A DNA stretch of 64,000 nt from Gnetum montanum (GCA_015680685.1 MNCI01029492.1:909315-973314); one strand, 5' to 3'. Positions 20,791-32,874 are shown, counted from the stretch's first letter. Translations and numbers: made by a program. Notes: a model not told the origin generated them from the letters alone.

Positions 20791-21740
20791 ACAAAAGAAA
20801 AATGAAAAATTTAAAGTAATCGGTTATAAGGCAAGGTTGGCGGGAAAAGATTTAAATTTTTTTAAAAAACATGCACACATACGAGCAGATTTTTGCATCT
20901 GGTTCAACGTTTGAAACAATCAAGATAATGATTTCTATTGCTGTTTATGGAGGTTGGAAATTACATTAGATGGCTGTTAATAGTGCATTCCTTAATGGAT
21001 ATCTTGATGAGGAAATTTACACGTATCAGCTTGAAGGGTATGTTGTTACTGGTTAGGAAGGCAAAGTGTTTATGCTGCAAAAGCACTATACGGCCTCAAT
21101 GCACTCCAGGAGCTTAGTTCAAATGACTTAATAATTATTTTGTGTAGAGAAGATATAAGGCATGCGTTTTTGAGCACTTTATGTTAAGCATGTTGGACCA
21201 TTCTTTTTTTTTTTTTTTGTTCTTTTGATTTCACTCTATGTTAATTACTTGGTATTTTTTTGTCACAAATGACAAGTTGATCGACTTCAAGAAGGAAATG
21301 AAATATGAATTTGACTCTGAGGTGAAGGACCTTGGCATTCTAAAATATTTTTCTTGGCATACAAGTTGATCAAGAGGAAAATCACATGATAGTAAATCCA
21401 ACCAAGTTAGCACAAGCTATAGTTGAAAAATATGGGCTTCTAAATTTTAGGGTTGTGTCTATAACTTAGCCTTACACTTTTAAGTTGGAGGAAAAAAGAT
21501 AGCTCAAGAAGAATTGATGCTTTACTTTATAGGCCCATGATTGGTTCGTTGAGATTTCTATGTCATACTAGGCTTGATGTTGAGTTTGCTACTTTATATA
21601 TGAGCTGATTTATGGCAGAACCCAAGGTGAACCACTTAATTGTTGTTAAGCATATAATAAATAAAATATGTCTCTGGTACCATGGATTATGGTATTAAAT
21701 TCATTAAAGGAGATGGTGATCTACATTGCTATTGTGATAT
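20791..21740 (+). pseudogene. Copia reverse transcriptase, second (duplicated) copy
   Basis: Starts with KFKVIGYKARLAGKD, the usual entry to copia RT, then FETIKIMISIAVYGGWKLH and FLNGYLDEEIYTYQLEGY. It repeats 20,028-20,760 nearly block for block at an offset of 874-945 bp. It contains DKLIDFKKEMKYEFDSEVKD followed by LGI, which the first copy lacks. Confidence 0.7.
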
Positions 21741-22110
21741 TGATTGGGGATACAACATTGAAGATAAAAAAAAGTACCTCAAGGGCAATCATTTTTCATG
21801 GGGCAAGTCCCATTTATTGGAAATCCAAACAATGGACAACAATTTTTCTTTCTTTTACCGAGGCAGAGGACATTTACATGGAAGATACACTGCAGCACAT
21901 TTTCTGGCTTAAGGTTAACATTCTGATTGAGATAATGATGGATAACATGTCGGCTATACTTATAGCACAAGAGCACACACTGCATAGGAAGTCAAAGCAT
22001 ATCAAAATAAAGTATTACTTCATCAAAAGGGGGTGTGTTGGAGTTGGAACTAGATGACTATAAGCATATTAAAATAAAGTATTATGTCATCAAAAGGGGG
22101 ATGTTGGAAT
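21741..22110 (+). pseudogene. Copia RNase H and duplicated 3' end
   Basis: The reading SPIYWKSKQW, LSFTEAEDIYM, FWLKVN, DNMSAILIAQE, HRKSKHIKIKYYFIKRG matches the copia RNase H end. The terminal segment (CATATCAAAATAAAGTATTA to AACTAGAT) is tandemly duplicated at a period of about 67 bp, each unit ending in AAAAGGGGG plus TGTTGGA. That looks like a polypurine tract and LTR start of a second copia family. Confidence 0.65.
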
Positions 22111-22449
22111 TGGAACTAGATAAGTATATGTACCCTTGGACATATAGCCAACACAAAATTTTCATAGAACATAAGCAAAACATATCAAATTAACATACCC
22201 ATCAGAATTTAACATGTGACTTGCAAATTACAAGTTGCATGTTTTAACTAATAGAGCAATCATTGATGTATTACTTCATCAAACGATACAGTAAGGAATG
22301 AATTAGCATGCCCAATTATGTTTGTACACAAGACCAGGTTGCCAGTTTGATGACGAAGAGGCTTTTTCAGGACATGAGTGAAGGATTTTTATACAAGTTC
22401 AACTATATGGCTATGACTCCTAAGGATTTCATCATCCCAGAGGAGGGAT

Positions 22450-23200
22450 TGTTAGTAAATATGGTTTGATGAGACCATTTTGTTATTTGGTAAGTCTCTA
22501 AATAAGTGTCAGTCTTATCAATAAATAAGACCCATGCCTATTAAAGGGTCTCAGTCTAATAAAGTCTTAGGTTAAAAGTCCTCTAATTATGTCTCAGTTA
22601 TATATTTCAGTTGTATTAATGCTACATTGTCTGTGGGAGGAGGCATGTCTTCAACACAAAGCTATATGTATATGAAACTGACGATTTTATTACATATGTA
22701 GACCCAAAGGATGTATAGGAGCAAGTTGCAGGAAGTTACATGAAGTTGAAGGAGTCAAGTCAAAAGCATCAAGTGAGTGAGCCAAAGAGTGCTTCTAGAG
22801 CCTTTCTCATGTCCCAAGTGATGGGATTATGTAAATGAAATTGAATTTTGATGAAGGGAAACATCTTCTCAGAAAAATTCCACGTTTTGCATCAGAAAGA
22901 TTTTTTGTGTTTTATTTTTGCTTCATGCTTCATTGAACTAATTGTTGCATTACTTCATCATTTTAATCCTGCTACAGAAACCCTACTCCATTCCCTGTTT
23001 TATTTACTGCTTTAACCTTATTACATCATTTCATATTGATTCCTGAGTCCCAGTTTGTTTCGTTCTCTTGCTCCAGTTCCATTATAGCTTCATCTTTCCC
23101 AATCAAGATCTGCAAATTTTTTAGACCCAAAACAAGTTTGAGGCTTCGGAGGTACAATACTTTACTTTTGCTAGGACGTTTCCATTGTGTGACCTTGTCA
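22450..23200 (+). repeat. Copia 3' LTR
   Basis: Preceded by the purine tract AGAGGAGGGA. Starts TGTTAGTAAATATGG, ends TTGTCA, and is collinear with the 5' LTR. Confidence 0.8.
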
Positions 23201-25096
23201 GACACTCATAAGGAACAAAGAGAGAGGTAGAAATTAACGTCCTACATTGAAATTTTGTTTTGATGCTTTGGTACCTGTCAAATTTTACAACAATTTGCCA
23301 CTTACCGTGACCACATTTTCCAGAAATTTTGTTTGCCTAAAAGCATACAAAGTCTACAGCAATATGTAGCTTCTTTGTTTCTTATATTTGGACAAATATA
23401 TCTTCACTTATAATTACTGTAATATTTGTATTTATTATTTTTATACTTCAAACTTAACTTAATGGTTTAAAGGTTCCACGTTCTGTATATATACCAACTA
23501 CTCCGTTAGCCTGATAAATTGTGCAACATATTAACTCTAAAGAAAACAAAAGCTAATACTAGCCATTCCTAGGAAAAAGGCAAAACAGTTTTCACCTGAA
23601 GCATAATCCTGGTTACATGAGCAAGATGAGTACATAAGCGAAAGCCAAACCCAAAGCCAAAAAGTTACTTGACGAATAAGATATCTGAAATAGCATTGGT
23701 CATTTTACATTAGATTTCACCGAGAACCGTTGAGCAAGACAATAGTAGCTGAAAATTGTAAGTTGACTTTTAGAGTTAATTTCACTGAAACCGTTATTAA
23801 TGTAAAATTGGCTCAGATAGAGTAAAATGAAGGAACTTGCAGGAGCCTTCTGGTACTTGACTCATTTGATCAAGATTTAAGTGTTAGAACTTTCCAATTG
23901 CTAAGGTTTTCTATTGTAGTGTTCTGGGTAGCATTATGTCTCTTTCAGGTGCACCTACTGTACGTGCATACATAGCTACAAAAACCAAGGGGCAACTTGC
24001 TGTTTCTCGGCACACTTGCATATCAAGGGCATAACCCACATATTCACCATCCCCCATCCCTCTAAACTCAGCTTCATGTAAGTTGATTGATTTTCCACTC
24101 CTTCTAAGGGTGAGGTAATATACCCAAGAGGTTATTAGAAACAATGGCCATTGTTTTGTGACTGTAGGACACCACATGTTATATTAGCAGGTGATAGCCT
24201 TTATGTGTGTTGATGCTATGTGCTCTTAAAACGTTTCCTCCAAAATAGTCCGCATTCCTTACCAAATCCTATTTGGCAGCTGTGTTAGCTTTTAGCTGAC
24301 CTTCCAATGCCTAGTTGGCATTCATGCAATAAAAAAGGATCATCACTGAGAGGCTTGAACCTAGGTCTTATGACTTGAGAAACAAGCACCTTACCATCAC
24401 TTCAAGTGGTGGTCCCTGTAGAGATGCAATGCTCTACAAAATATATTTACATTAATCTTAATTAAATATAGTAGTACTCAATGAGGGCTCAGCTATACTG
24501 GTATCATGTTATTTGAAAAATAGGGTATCATGTTATTTGAAAAATAGTTATATGGATGGTCCAGTGTACTAAAATTTGGCAGTCACAATAATCGTTTAAT
24601 TACCTGATTGATGGTACCGGCAAATCATCCCCAATCTATGAAAAAGGACTTACAGTTTTAACGCTCAAACGTTGTTTAAATGAAAAGATAAGAAAGCTTA
24701 AAATCAGATTGATTTTGACTTGTTTAATCATCAAGTGTTGTTGCGTTTGCTGGATATGAGTTTATATTTTCCTCTGAACCATAGTTTTGCTTCTGTTGCT
24801 ACTAGATATTATGGGTTTCCCTTTGTGATGTGTCATTTTGTATTCGTGTATCCATTATGTTAACGCAATTTATTATTCAGCTCATCTTGTGGTAGTTACA
24901 CGGTTGTTTGTATCTAATTATTATTAGCATTATTCCTACTATTATTTTATAGGATTATTAAATATTGAACACGCTACGATAAAAGTAATCTTTTAGGGCC
25001 TATCACTTCCATTTTTCTACTTGAAAGCTATTTATATCGGTACGGTTTTTCTACATTCTTTTATTAATTTTAATATTAATTTTCTGAAAGATGAGC
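23201..25096 (+). other. F-box gene intron 6, no gene seen
   Basis: Only the minus-strand SINE (24,328-24,420) and a duplicated ATCATGTTATTTGAAAAATAG (24,500-24,550) stand out. An 88-codon minus-strand open stretch at 23,911-24,177 has no recognisable family. Confidence 0.5.
24328..24420 (-). repeat. SINE copy, minus strand
   Basis: On the minus strand: GGGACCACCACTTG, GGTAAGGTGCTTGTTTCTCA, CCTAGGTTCAAGCC (box B-like GGTTCAAGCC), GTGATGATCCTTTTTT. It shares head and tail with 18,475-18,655. The box A/B pattern suggests tRNA ancestry. Confidence 0.6.
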
Positions 25097-25422
25097 AAGA
25101 TTGTTAAATATGGCAATGCTATCTCTGTCAACTGTCACTTTGTATATGAGCTTCCAGCTTTCAGAAAAATATTTACACAGGGATTGAGAGATTGTGAGTG
25201 AAGTTAGAAACAACTTACTTCATCAATGAGCAGTCACATCCATCAGTTATACTGAAGATTAATAGAATTGTATTGCATAATCATTTGCCTTAATTGGGCA
25301 TGGTTTTTGGTGACACTTTCTTTTCCGTTCTCGTTGTTGCAAATGGCCTTTCATGTATGGCTAGAGTCTTGATTTTTCCTCTTGGTTCTCACCAGTTTCT
25401 TATATATGATTTATTTTTGACA

Positions 25423-25433
25423 TGGTATTAGAG
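25423..25433 (+). other. TRIM primer-binding site
   Basis: TGGTATTAGAG, one mismatch to the tRNA-Met site TGGTATCAGAG, directly abuts the LTR end. Confidence 0.75.
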
Positions 25434-26001
25434 TGGAGATCTTGAAAGATTTTGTAATGACATTGCAATTTAAGGTCGGTTTAAGATTTGTGTATTTGCT
25501 GTTGGTTTTGTTTAGCAATTAAGGTAGACACAAGCTTGGATGGATGCAGAGTTCACTTTAGGGGATGTTTGGTTTCCTGGATCTCTTTTTGCCTAAATCC
25601 ATGCAAATATTGACTCCTGAGATTTTTGCATCTAGAGAGATTACAATTTTCAAAGTTAAATGTCCTGAGATTCCAAAATCAAAAGAAAAAGCATCGTATA
25701 CCTATAAATCCAGCAATTTACCTTACAAAATCAAATCAAGAGTCTTACCATTAGAAAGAACCCATTAACTCATAATAGTTCATCCCTTATGAAAAAAAAA
25801 ATTTATCAATTAAACAATAAAGCTACGAGTTCGGCTTCACATCCATAGTAGTTCACACCATATGTACACCATATAATGGAGGTGGTAAGGCCAACTCTTT
25901 CTACTATCACTTTGCACGTGGAAACTTTCAAAGGAAGATTTAGTTAATGATTGAGAGACTAGGTGAAATTAGAAACACCTTCATTCTATGTGCTGTCATA
26001 G

Positions 26002-26516
26002 TGTAATGGCATTGCTATGGGAAGCCCTACTTGGCACAACCCTTGAGTCCCAAAATTTCTAATTGTTCTAAGGCAGACTCAAGATTGGCTATACCTCAAT
26101 GTACTCAAGAATCTACAAGCACAATAAGAGTACACAACACACATACAACCTGTTAGTCCAAAGGTTAGGAGCATCATGAGGATACCTTAATAATCATATA
26201 AATAACAATATCAACACATCACACATAAAAAATAATCATAGATTGCACTAGCATATACATAAGAGACAATGATCCTTGAGTGAGCTAAGATGCACCTCTA
26301 TACTACATGCATCTAGCCCTAAATCCCTTCTCTAGAGTAAGGGTAGTGCCTATGCTAAAGGTCAAAGCCTAGGTTGCCTACATATCCTTGTGATGTAGTA
26401 TATGAAGAATTAGGGCCATGTAGTTCTCCATGATAGGGAATGATGATTAAGATAGTATGAAACCCAATAGAATCTTCATACTCCTTTTGGCCCTTCAACC
26501 AAGCATACTCTCTACA
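26002..26516 (+). repeat. Left LTR of the nested element
   Basis: 515 bp, TGTAATGG...TCTACA, collinear with 27,719-28,246. Confidence 0.75.
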
Positions 26517-27718
26517 CTCCTTGGCATCAGACTAGCCATATTCCACCCTCCTTGGCACAAACTACCTTGGTAGAAAATTTGACCATCTACCTTCAATCAA
26601 GGTTTCGTTCCACTATCATACTCAACAAAGTTTGTAGCATTGGAAACAATATTTGTCAAAATCATCTATAAACAAGAGTCATTGTGTAACATAATGTTTG
26701 TAGGCAATCCAAAACATCTCACTGCAAGGATAGAAAATGATGCTGCTAAATCTCCACCCATGCAAGAAGTTTGACACAAGAGACATATGGTAGGTATAGA
26801 GGCTTATCCACCAAAGTCATGCTTCTCCCAAGAGCATTGTCACATGTTCCACTGTTCTCGAGCCACAAGTCACCCCACTAGAGCACGTAAATCTCTCTAT
26901 TTGTGGATTAACAAGCTAGGAATGAATCACCACCCATATTTGGTACAAATTGTTGCTCAACAATAATGACATGGGGACACTCCCCTCGAATGTGAGATTT
27001 TGTGAGTAGAAGAATTTGGAACATTATCAATGTTCTTCTGTGGATTGTAAACCAACCCATTAAGGCACCATTGGTAAAGGATTCTTGAATGAGAATCCTA
27101 TGTTGTCCCACAACACATGAACATAAACTTGTCACATTGCAACACTAAATTACCAATTTCTCAAGGCACTCAAGCCAAGGGCTTTTCATGACATCAATGG
27201 AAATAAGAACAACCACACATACAAAAACAACACATTGCAACAAGAAGCACCGACCTAATACATTTCCTCATACTTAATGCATACATTGTCATAAGGATCA
27301 GCTAGTAGAACAGAATTTATTTCTCCCACAATTCACCACAACCAACTTGGCCATACACAACTATCTTTGCACAAACAGAAGATCATCAATAACATTCCCT
27401 TGGCACTCCACATGATTTCCTAATTCAAAGTTTTGAGCTAGAGCACATTTGTGTTTGGTGCTAATTCCCAACTCCCGCAAGAAGGGAACTTTCTTAGAAT
27501 CAATCAACTCTTGAATCATATAGGTCATTTCTGCTCCAAGTAGACAATGCATAATTGTGTTGTCTACTTGTAACAATTGTCCTCGTAATTGGATTCTCGT
27601 CCCTGTAATTGGATTCTCTGGAGGAGCAAGATTAGGATTTGTTCAGATCTCATCTATCACTCATAACCACTCTGCATAAGTGTTTGAATGGGTCTTCCAC
27701 TTGAACCAAAACCTTAGC

Positions 27719-28246
27719 TCTAATGGCACTATTACAGGAAGTGCTACTCAACACCACCCTTAGTCCCAAAAATTGCCAAGTTTTCTAAAGCAGACTTAAG
27801 ATGGGTTACACCTCAACTTACTCAAGAACCTACAAGTACAGTAGCAGACAACACACATGCCATCTGTTAGTCCAAAGATTAAGAGCACTGCAAGGATACT
27901 TTAATAATCATATAAGTAACAAGACTAACACATTGCGTGTGCACAGACAACATTTATAGAGACCACTAGCATATACATAAGAGATAACAATCCTCAAGTC
28001 AGTTAAGATGTGCCCTTATCCTACACACATCTAGGCTTAAACCCCTTCTTCATAGAATAGGGGTGGTGCCCATGCTAAAGGCCAATGCCTAAGCTAGTGC
28101 AGTACACAAAGAATTGGGGCCATGTAGTTCTTCATAAGAGGGAATGATAGTGAAGATGACATAGAACCTAAAACGATCTTCATATTCCTGGCCCCATTTT
28201 GGAAGGGAAGCAGCTTTCGAACCACCGACTAGGGATACTCCTGACA
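27719..28246 (+). repeat. Right LTR of the nested element
   Basis: 528 bp, TCTAATGG...CTGACA. The first G of the LTR end has become C. Confidence 0.75.
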
Positions 28247-28552
28247 CATAGTATGAAGTGTAAAAAAAGATGAGTGGATTTTATTGCTTAATCATTTGCC
28301 TCGGTTTGACATGGGATTGGAAGTCAGTTGCTGCTCTGTTTGTCTTCCTTACGGACGACCGTTGTTCTGTGATTGCAGTCTTGATTTTTCCTCATAGTTG
28401 TTATGGGTTTTTTTATTTATTATTTGTTTAAAACAAAGATTTGCTACCACCGATAATACAATTATACTATCATATGCATAGCCTCTTGAAATTTTTATCA
28501 GTTAAAGGGTATGAGAAGTTCTTGCAGCCTTCTCAACAAGTTTGTTTTTCAG

Positions 28553-28701
28553 AAAATCCATCACAGGTTCTCATCCTCAGCAGAGCCTTCTGCAAAATAT
28601 GTAAATCTCCAATTTGGCTTAAGAACAGCGACATTAATCTGGATCTTAGTGCAATTAAGGATGATCATCACCATATTCCAGGGCCTGTAAGACCTGTTAA
28701 G
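28553..28701 (+). CDS. F-box gene exon 7 (Cys motif)
   Basis: Acceptor GTTTTTCAG, donor AAG|GTTGGT. It encodes ENPSQVLILSRAFCKICKSP, IWLKNSDINLDL and HHIPGPVRPVK. The FCKICKSPIWL motif (Cys-x2-Cys) suggests a small metal-binding or structural hairpin. Confidence 0.7.
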
Positions 28702-28911
28702 GTTGGTAAATATTATATTCTATTTTAGAGCATACAAATCAAAATTGCACTAATTTATATTTTCTGAACAAATTTGAAAAAAAAAGTTGTTTCCCACCTT
28801 TTCATTCCAAATTATGAAAGACTTATTTAGAACAATAGTCATCAAGATCAATGTAATTGAATTGTGGTTATAAAAGTCACGTATCAGTTGATGATGTGGA
28901 TGAAATTTCAG

Positions 28912-29046
28912 GTTCTTCACTTTCTTCTCGGTGATTCAGAAGATACATGCTCTTCAAGCAGTGATAGTGATTCTGAAGGGATGTTTCCTATAATATTTTC
29001 AAGATTATGGGCATATCCAAGACTTATTGATGAATTATATCAATAA
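28912..29046 (+). CDS. F-box gene exon 8 (C-terminus)
   Basis: Acceptor ATTTCAG, phase 0. Encodes VLHFLLGDSED, a Ser-rich run, then FSRLWAYPRLIDELYQ and TAA at 29,044-29,046. Confidence 0.65.
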   Translation, partial: VLHFLLGDSEDTCSSSSDSDSEGMFPIIFSRLWAYPRLIDELYQ

Positions 29047-31185
29047 CCATGTGTTTCATGATCATGATCATAATCACGCTTCCTTATCAAAATGGAGCTA
29101 TCTGTCAGTAGTTATTTTAATGTACATATTACTTCCATCCCGTTGTTTGTGATCGCAATCTCAATAGACAACGCAATTGCTTTTGTGTATCTTAAAAGTA
29201 ATATTTTAAATTAGAGAAATGGAAAATTGAGAGAAAGGTTAATTGGAATAGTAAATCCAAAATCTAACATATGCGAAATGCGTAGTTGCCTTTTTGTTTT
29301 TTGGAGGACATTTTTTTTAAAAAAATTTCCACAATAACATAATGTATCAGCGTAACCATGTGAATTGAAGGGGGCGTGTCGGACCTCGAATAATACTTTT
29401 TTAAAAAAATCAGAGTACCGTTTGAATTGAATCTGTAATTTCTGCCTCAAAGTTACAAGTCTCTTCCATCGTTGTATTTCTGTATTCCTTATTCGGATTT
29501 ATTTAACTAGGTCAAAGTACTCTTCCCATTCTATTGGAACAAGTGGAATGGTATTAGATAAAAAATCTGCAACATAAAGACTCCCTTTGTAATTAAATTT
29601 GATCCTTTAAGTGCAAATCATAAATAGCTAAAGTACCACTACTTTCAAAATAAAGCACCCAAATAAATTGACATCCCTTTAATTGAATCTCAAGAATGTT
29701 TGGAAGGGTGCCAATGCAAATAAAAGCTAATCTTTTACTACATTGTCCATATTCGTTAAGCACAAATAATCCCCCTATTTTAATTTTGGAAGTAGCAACA
29801 ACCCAATTTTAGGATTGGTTGGAGAACTGAATTTAATCTAGTGTCTAATTAGAGGTTCTAACTTTCATCACCTTTTAAAGCTTTTAAAATCCCTTTTGCA
29901 ACTAGCATTATTCCTTAACATTAAGTTTAAAGTAGGGTTGGAATTTCAGATTTCATCGGAGCATAGATATACCTTGTTTGTGTAAAGCTATTTTATAAGA
30001 TTTACTGTAAAAATAAATTGTATAAGACACTTTGGGACCCTATATATGGGCAATGTAACTATATATTTCCAAGCCTAGCTAAAAGAAAATTTAAATCTCT
30101 TCCTTTTTAATCAGGAGTATGAAGTTACTAATTTAGTCAAGGAAAGTAATGAAGATCATTGTTTTCCAAGAAAGAGAAGCTAATTAGTTGCTCTAATTGC
30201 TCATATGATCTTTTTGACAAAACCATAAAGGATGAATAATGCACGTGATTAGATTGTGAAATCCTAGAAGCAACAAAAAAATCTGCCCACAAAGACCAAC
30301 AATTTTCCAATTTACTTATTGATTTTTCTAAATAAATTTCATGAAGGACTTTCTCCCACAATTGGTTGGCAAAAACTAAGGGACAAAAAGGAATGCCCAT
30401 AACAATTATAAACTCAAAAGGTTGAGTCCACCTTCAAGGAAAATTAAACAAATATAAAAAACCAAAGTGATGTGATTCAGGAGAGGGGGAAGAATGACTA
30501 TAAGTACACCCAAAGACATATATAGTCAATATAGCCAATAGAGACTTATAGAAGAATATAACGATGCCTCAAACTCAAGGCAAACTAGCAACTCCTTGCC
30601 TAACTAAGCAATGAGCTAACCACTTCAGCAACCTATCATTGGTAAAGTGATGTGATTGCATTACTAGTTGCATTTAAACATAGTTCACATCTCAAAAACA
30701 TATAGCCACCATGCTACTTTTGTAGATCTTAAATAAAAGATGCATTGAATGTAACTTAAAACCCTAATCACATAATAACAAAACAAATTACTTAAACCTC
30801 TCACTTGCAATTTTGGTACAGCAAGCCACTTTTAAAATCAACATCCTATTTGAATCTTGTTAACCACCGCAATCGCAACTTACTGATAAAGAACACAAAT
30901 TGCGATCTTATTTACCTTGGAGGCAATTTCCAATCACAGATAACCGAGTATTTCTGAAAAACAATAAATAAATAAATAAATTTATTTGCAAAAACATCCA
31001 GTGGATAGGGTACTCGTGCGTCTATGAATAGAAGTCTAATTGAGGGTGGGACAAGTTAACCCCTCCACAAATTGCGGTCCCAAAATACGTTAAAACATAA
31101 TATAAAATAACGATTTGAAAAAATGCAACACATTTTTAAAAACAATAAAAAGATAAACTAAGAATAGCTGCCCCTCTCTTCAACC
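29047..31185. other. Intergenic, no gene recognised
   Basis: AT-rich, no motif-bearing frame on either strand. A short AAATA run is at 30,963-30,982. The first few hundred bases presumably hold the 3' UTR of the F-box gene. Confidence 0.55.
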
Positions 31186-32140
31186 CCGATTAACGACGAC
31201 GCTGGCAACTACGCGGCAAATGCAAATGTACGCGGTCGTATTATACGTACGCCGGAAAAAACGAATGCCACGTCATGATCATCATCGTAATCATAAATCC
31301 TTAAATTCAAAGCTTTCTCCTCTTTTTTTGTTTTTGTTTTTTTTTTTTTTTCCAAGGTTTCTATCTTGTTTAACCACCGCAATTTTTAGGTTTTATCTTG
31401 GATGAACTTGGACTGATTTTCGTGCGTGTTACAGTCGTGTTGAGCGCTGAATTTTGGTGGTAGCAAGTTGCATGTGCTATGCAAGTGGTAAGAGATTTTC
31501 CACCGGCTTGCTCCTTTCTCTATGGATTTTGTTGATAATTCCTTTTGTTTAAGCATAGCTATTGTGATGGTCACTGTTGGGGTAAAATCATAGTTCAAGA
31601 TGAGCTAGTTGTTATGGGTAGTTTTCTTGATACCTTTGCATTATTTAATGTGGCCAATGCTTTGATTTTACGAAGTCCAAGAAAAGGAATTTTAAAATGC
31701 TATTTTTGAACATACTTATTTTTCAAAATTGCAACTGCTCAACTTGGACATTGTCATTAGAAGAAGCTATGAAAATGAGCTGAGTTGTAGAACCACCTCT
31801 CCATGTGACTAGCACATGAGCTCGTTTTTTATTGAACCAAGTTTTTCTCATATGATGAGCTTTGTCCTATATGAACTCTATGCGGTAATCACATTGAATT
31901 AAGATCTCTGTAGTATGCACATGGAGAATCCACATAATCTTAATCTAGTTAATTGGTTGTGATGTAGAGTGTTTTCAAATCACAAAATTTAAAAATTCAA
32001 TGAAGTCAAAGAAAAATAGTTTCAATAAAGCTAAGCATGACTAGTGATTAGTAAACTCATACCCATGAACTATTTGGTAAACTTTGAATTTTTGTAGGCA
32101 AACTTATTGTACAACCTCACTTAGTAGTTGAGAGGATGTG
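31186..32140 (+). promoter_or_regulatory. Possible promoter and untranslated first exon of the second host gene
   Basis: 31,186-31,260 is locally CpG-rich (ACGCGG, CGGTCGTA, ACGTACGCCGG) in an AT-rich setting, followed by a pyrimidine run (31,320-31,355) as in a leader. If the 19.6-kb element is removed, this lies about 1.5 kb before the exon at 52,246. No start codon can be assigned. Inference only. Confidence 0.3.
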
Positions 32141-32866
32141 ACTCTTGTAGCGATCGAAAACATCAGCAATTGGAATGGTCACATTGAGGGGTCCATGGTT
32201 GCGGTATAGCCTTAATCCTGCCCTCATCCGAAGGGTCGTCGTTGGAGGGGAAAAATGGAGGCAGAGCACTCAGAATGGTCATGTCGATAGAACCAGGACT
32301 TATTGAGTGTTTCAAAGAATGAGTGTTAAGGGTTTGTGTTATGTTTTTAGTGGCACTAGGGTCGACTAAGCCTGAGTGTAATAGGGTTTTCTAGTGTAAA
32401 AACAATGGTGCAAGCATGCAAATACATGAAAAATAGCAAAAAAATGCAAGTGCAATGCTAAATGCCAAAGAAAATGCTTGAAAATGCAATGGAGTTTGAG
32501 GGAGGAAGAATGGTACTGTCTCAAATGGGGGAGCGTAGCAGTTGTGGAAGAGAGGTGAGGAGGTATACGATGTATAGATAGGCGCAATAGGCAACATAGT
32601 CACAGTCTTTGGGGTGTTCAGGCTATGAAACTGACATCCACCATAAAGTCTAAGCTTGTTGGGTTGGCTGTCGTGGTGTCCTACAGGCTGCGATGTGCTA
32701 CAGTGTCCGATGGTGTTCCAAAGTTTTGTTAAGGTGCTAAGGGTGTTTGGGTGCAAGAGTGTCAATGCCAAGATGCCAACTACTGAATGAAAAAATGCCA
32801 AGCAAATGCTTCAAAATGCCAATTGCCAAATGAAATTGTTAGCCCCTAAAATGTGAAATGCAAGGG

Positions 32867-32874
32867 TATTTATA
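32867..32874 (-). promoter_or_regulatory. TATA box of the 3' LTR
   Basis: On the minus strand CCCTATAAATACCC. The same sequence lies at 50,779-50,786 in the 5' LTR. It is downstream (minus sense) of the palindrome cluster. Confidence 0.65.

Larger units (their letters stand above)
17631..23200 (+). mobile_element. Ty1/copia retrotransposon, old and rearranged, in intron 6 of the F-box gene
   Basis: Direct LTRs (17,631-18,334 and 22,450-23,200) flank a primer site, gag trace, integrase, duplicated RT and RNase H. LTRs start TG(A/T)(C/T)AGTAAATATGG and end TTGT(T/C)A. The flanking pentamers GATAT and GACAC differ by two T/C transitions, so they may be a decayed target duplication. LTR divergence is large (roughly a quarter of positions by eye). 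The element is on the same strand as the host gene. Confidence 0.8.
26002..28246 (+). mobile_element. Nested short LTR retroelement without coding capacity
   Basis: Target duplication CATAG at 25,997-26,001 and 28,247-28,251. LTRs 26,002-26,516 and 27,719-28,246 begin T(G/C)TAATGGCA and end ACA. Shared blocks include CTGTTAGTCCAAAG, ACTAGCATATACATAAGAGA and ATGCTAAAGG. TGGCATCAGACT at 26,522-26,533 resembles a tRNA-Met primer site and sets the plus orientation. The 1.2-kb interior has no gag or pol. It must be moved by proteins of other elements. Confidence 0.8.
25102..28435 (+). mobile_element. Small non-coding LTR element (TRIM type) with an element nested in its right LTR
   Basis: The target duplication AAGAT is perfect (25,097-25,101 and 28,436-28,440). 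The left LTR is 25,102-25,422. The right LTR is 25,863-26,001 plus 28,252-28,435 (323 bp after removing the insert). Both run TGT...ACA and share GATTGAGAGA, TTAATCATTTGCC-like and GTCTTGATTTTTCCTC blocks. The internal part is only 440 bp with no ORF. The primer site TGGTATTAGAG follows the left LTR directly. It inserted 112 bp before the acceptor of F-box exon 7. Confidence 0.85.
14372..29046 (+). pseudogene. F-box protein gene, eight exons, with an in-frame TGA
   Basis: Eight exons (14,372-14,442; 14,907-15,032; 16,042-16,196; 16,297-16,388; 16,469-16,655; 17,477-17,557; 28,553-28,701; 28,912-29,046) join in matching phases to 996 nt, or 331 codons plus stop. The product has an N-terminal helical region, a Lys/Arg-rich linker, an F-box around residue 120 (LPDDVLTHVFSFLDVRSLVS), and a C-terminal CKICKSPIWL motif. 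F-box proteins bring substrates to SCF ubiquitin ligases through SKP1. The substrate and subfamily are not recognised. A TGA in exon 6 (17,545-17,547) would truncate the protein, and intron 3 has a GC donor. Intron 6 is about 11 kb and full of transposons. It is either a pseudogene or exon 6 is modelled wrongly; the reading frame is otherwise clean. Confidence 0.7.

Noticed and set aside
17626-23205. Target-site duplication of the copia element (GATAT/GACAC)
   Set aside because: Only three of five bases match; could be decay but not counted as evidence.
23911-24177. 88-codon minus-strand open reading frame
   Set aside because: No recognisable family, no splice or promoter context, in a transposon-rich intron; a stretch of this length is expected by chance in 64 kb.
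24352-24420. tRNA gene
   Set aside because: Box A/B-like motifs exist, but no clover-leaf arms pair properly; it shares its tail with a second copy, which fits a SINE.
26908-27576. Minus-strand ORFs inside the nested element as possible gag
   Set aside because: No gag or pol motif, and the primer site and LTR order indicate the plus strand as sense.
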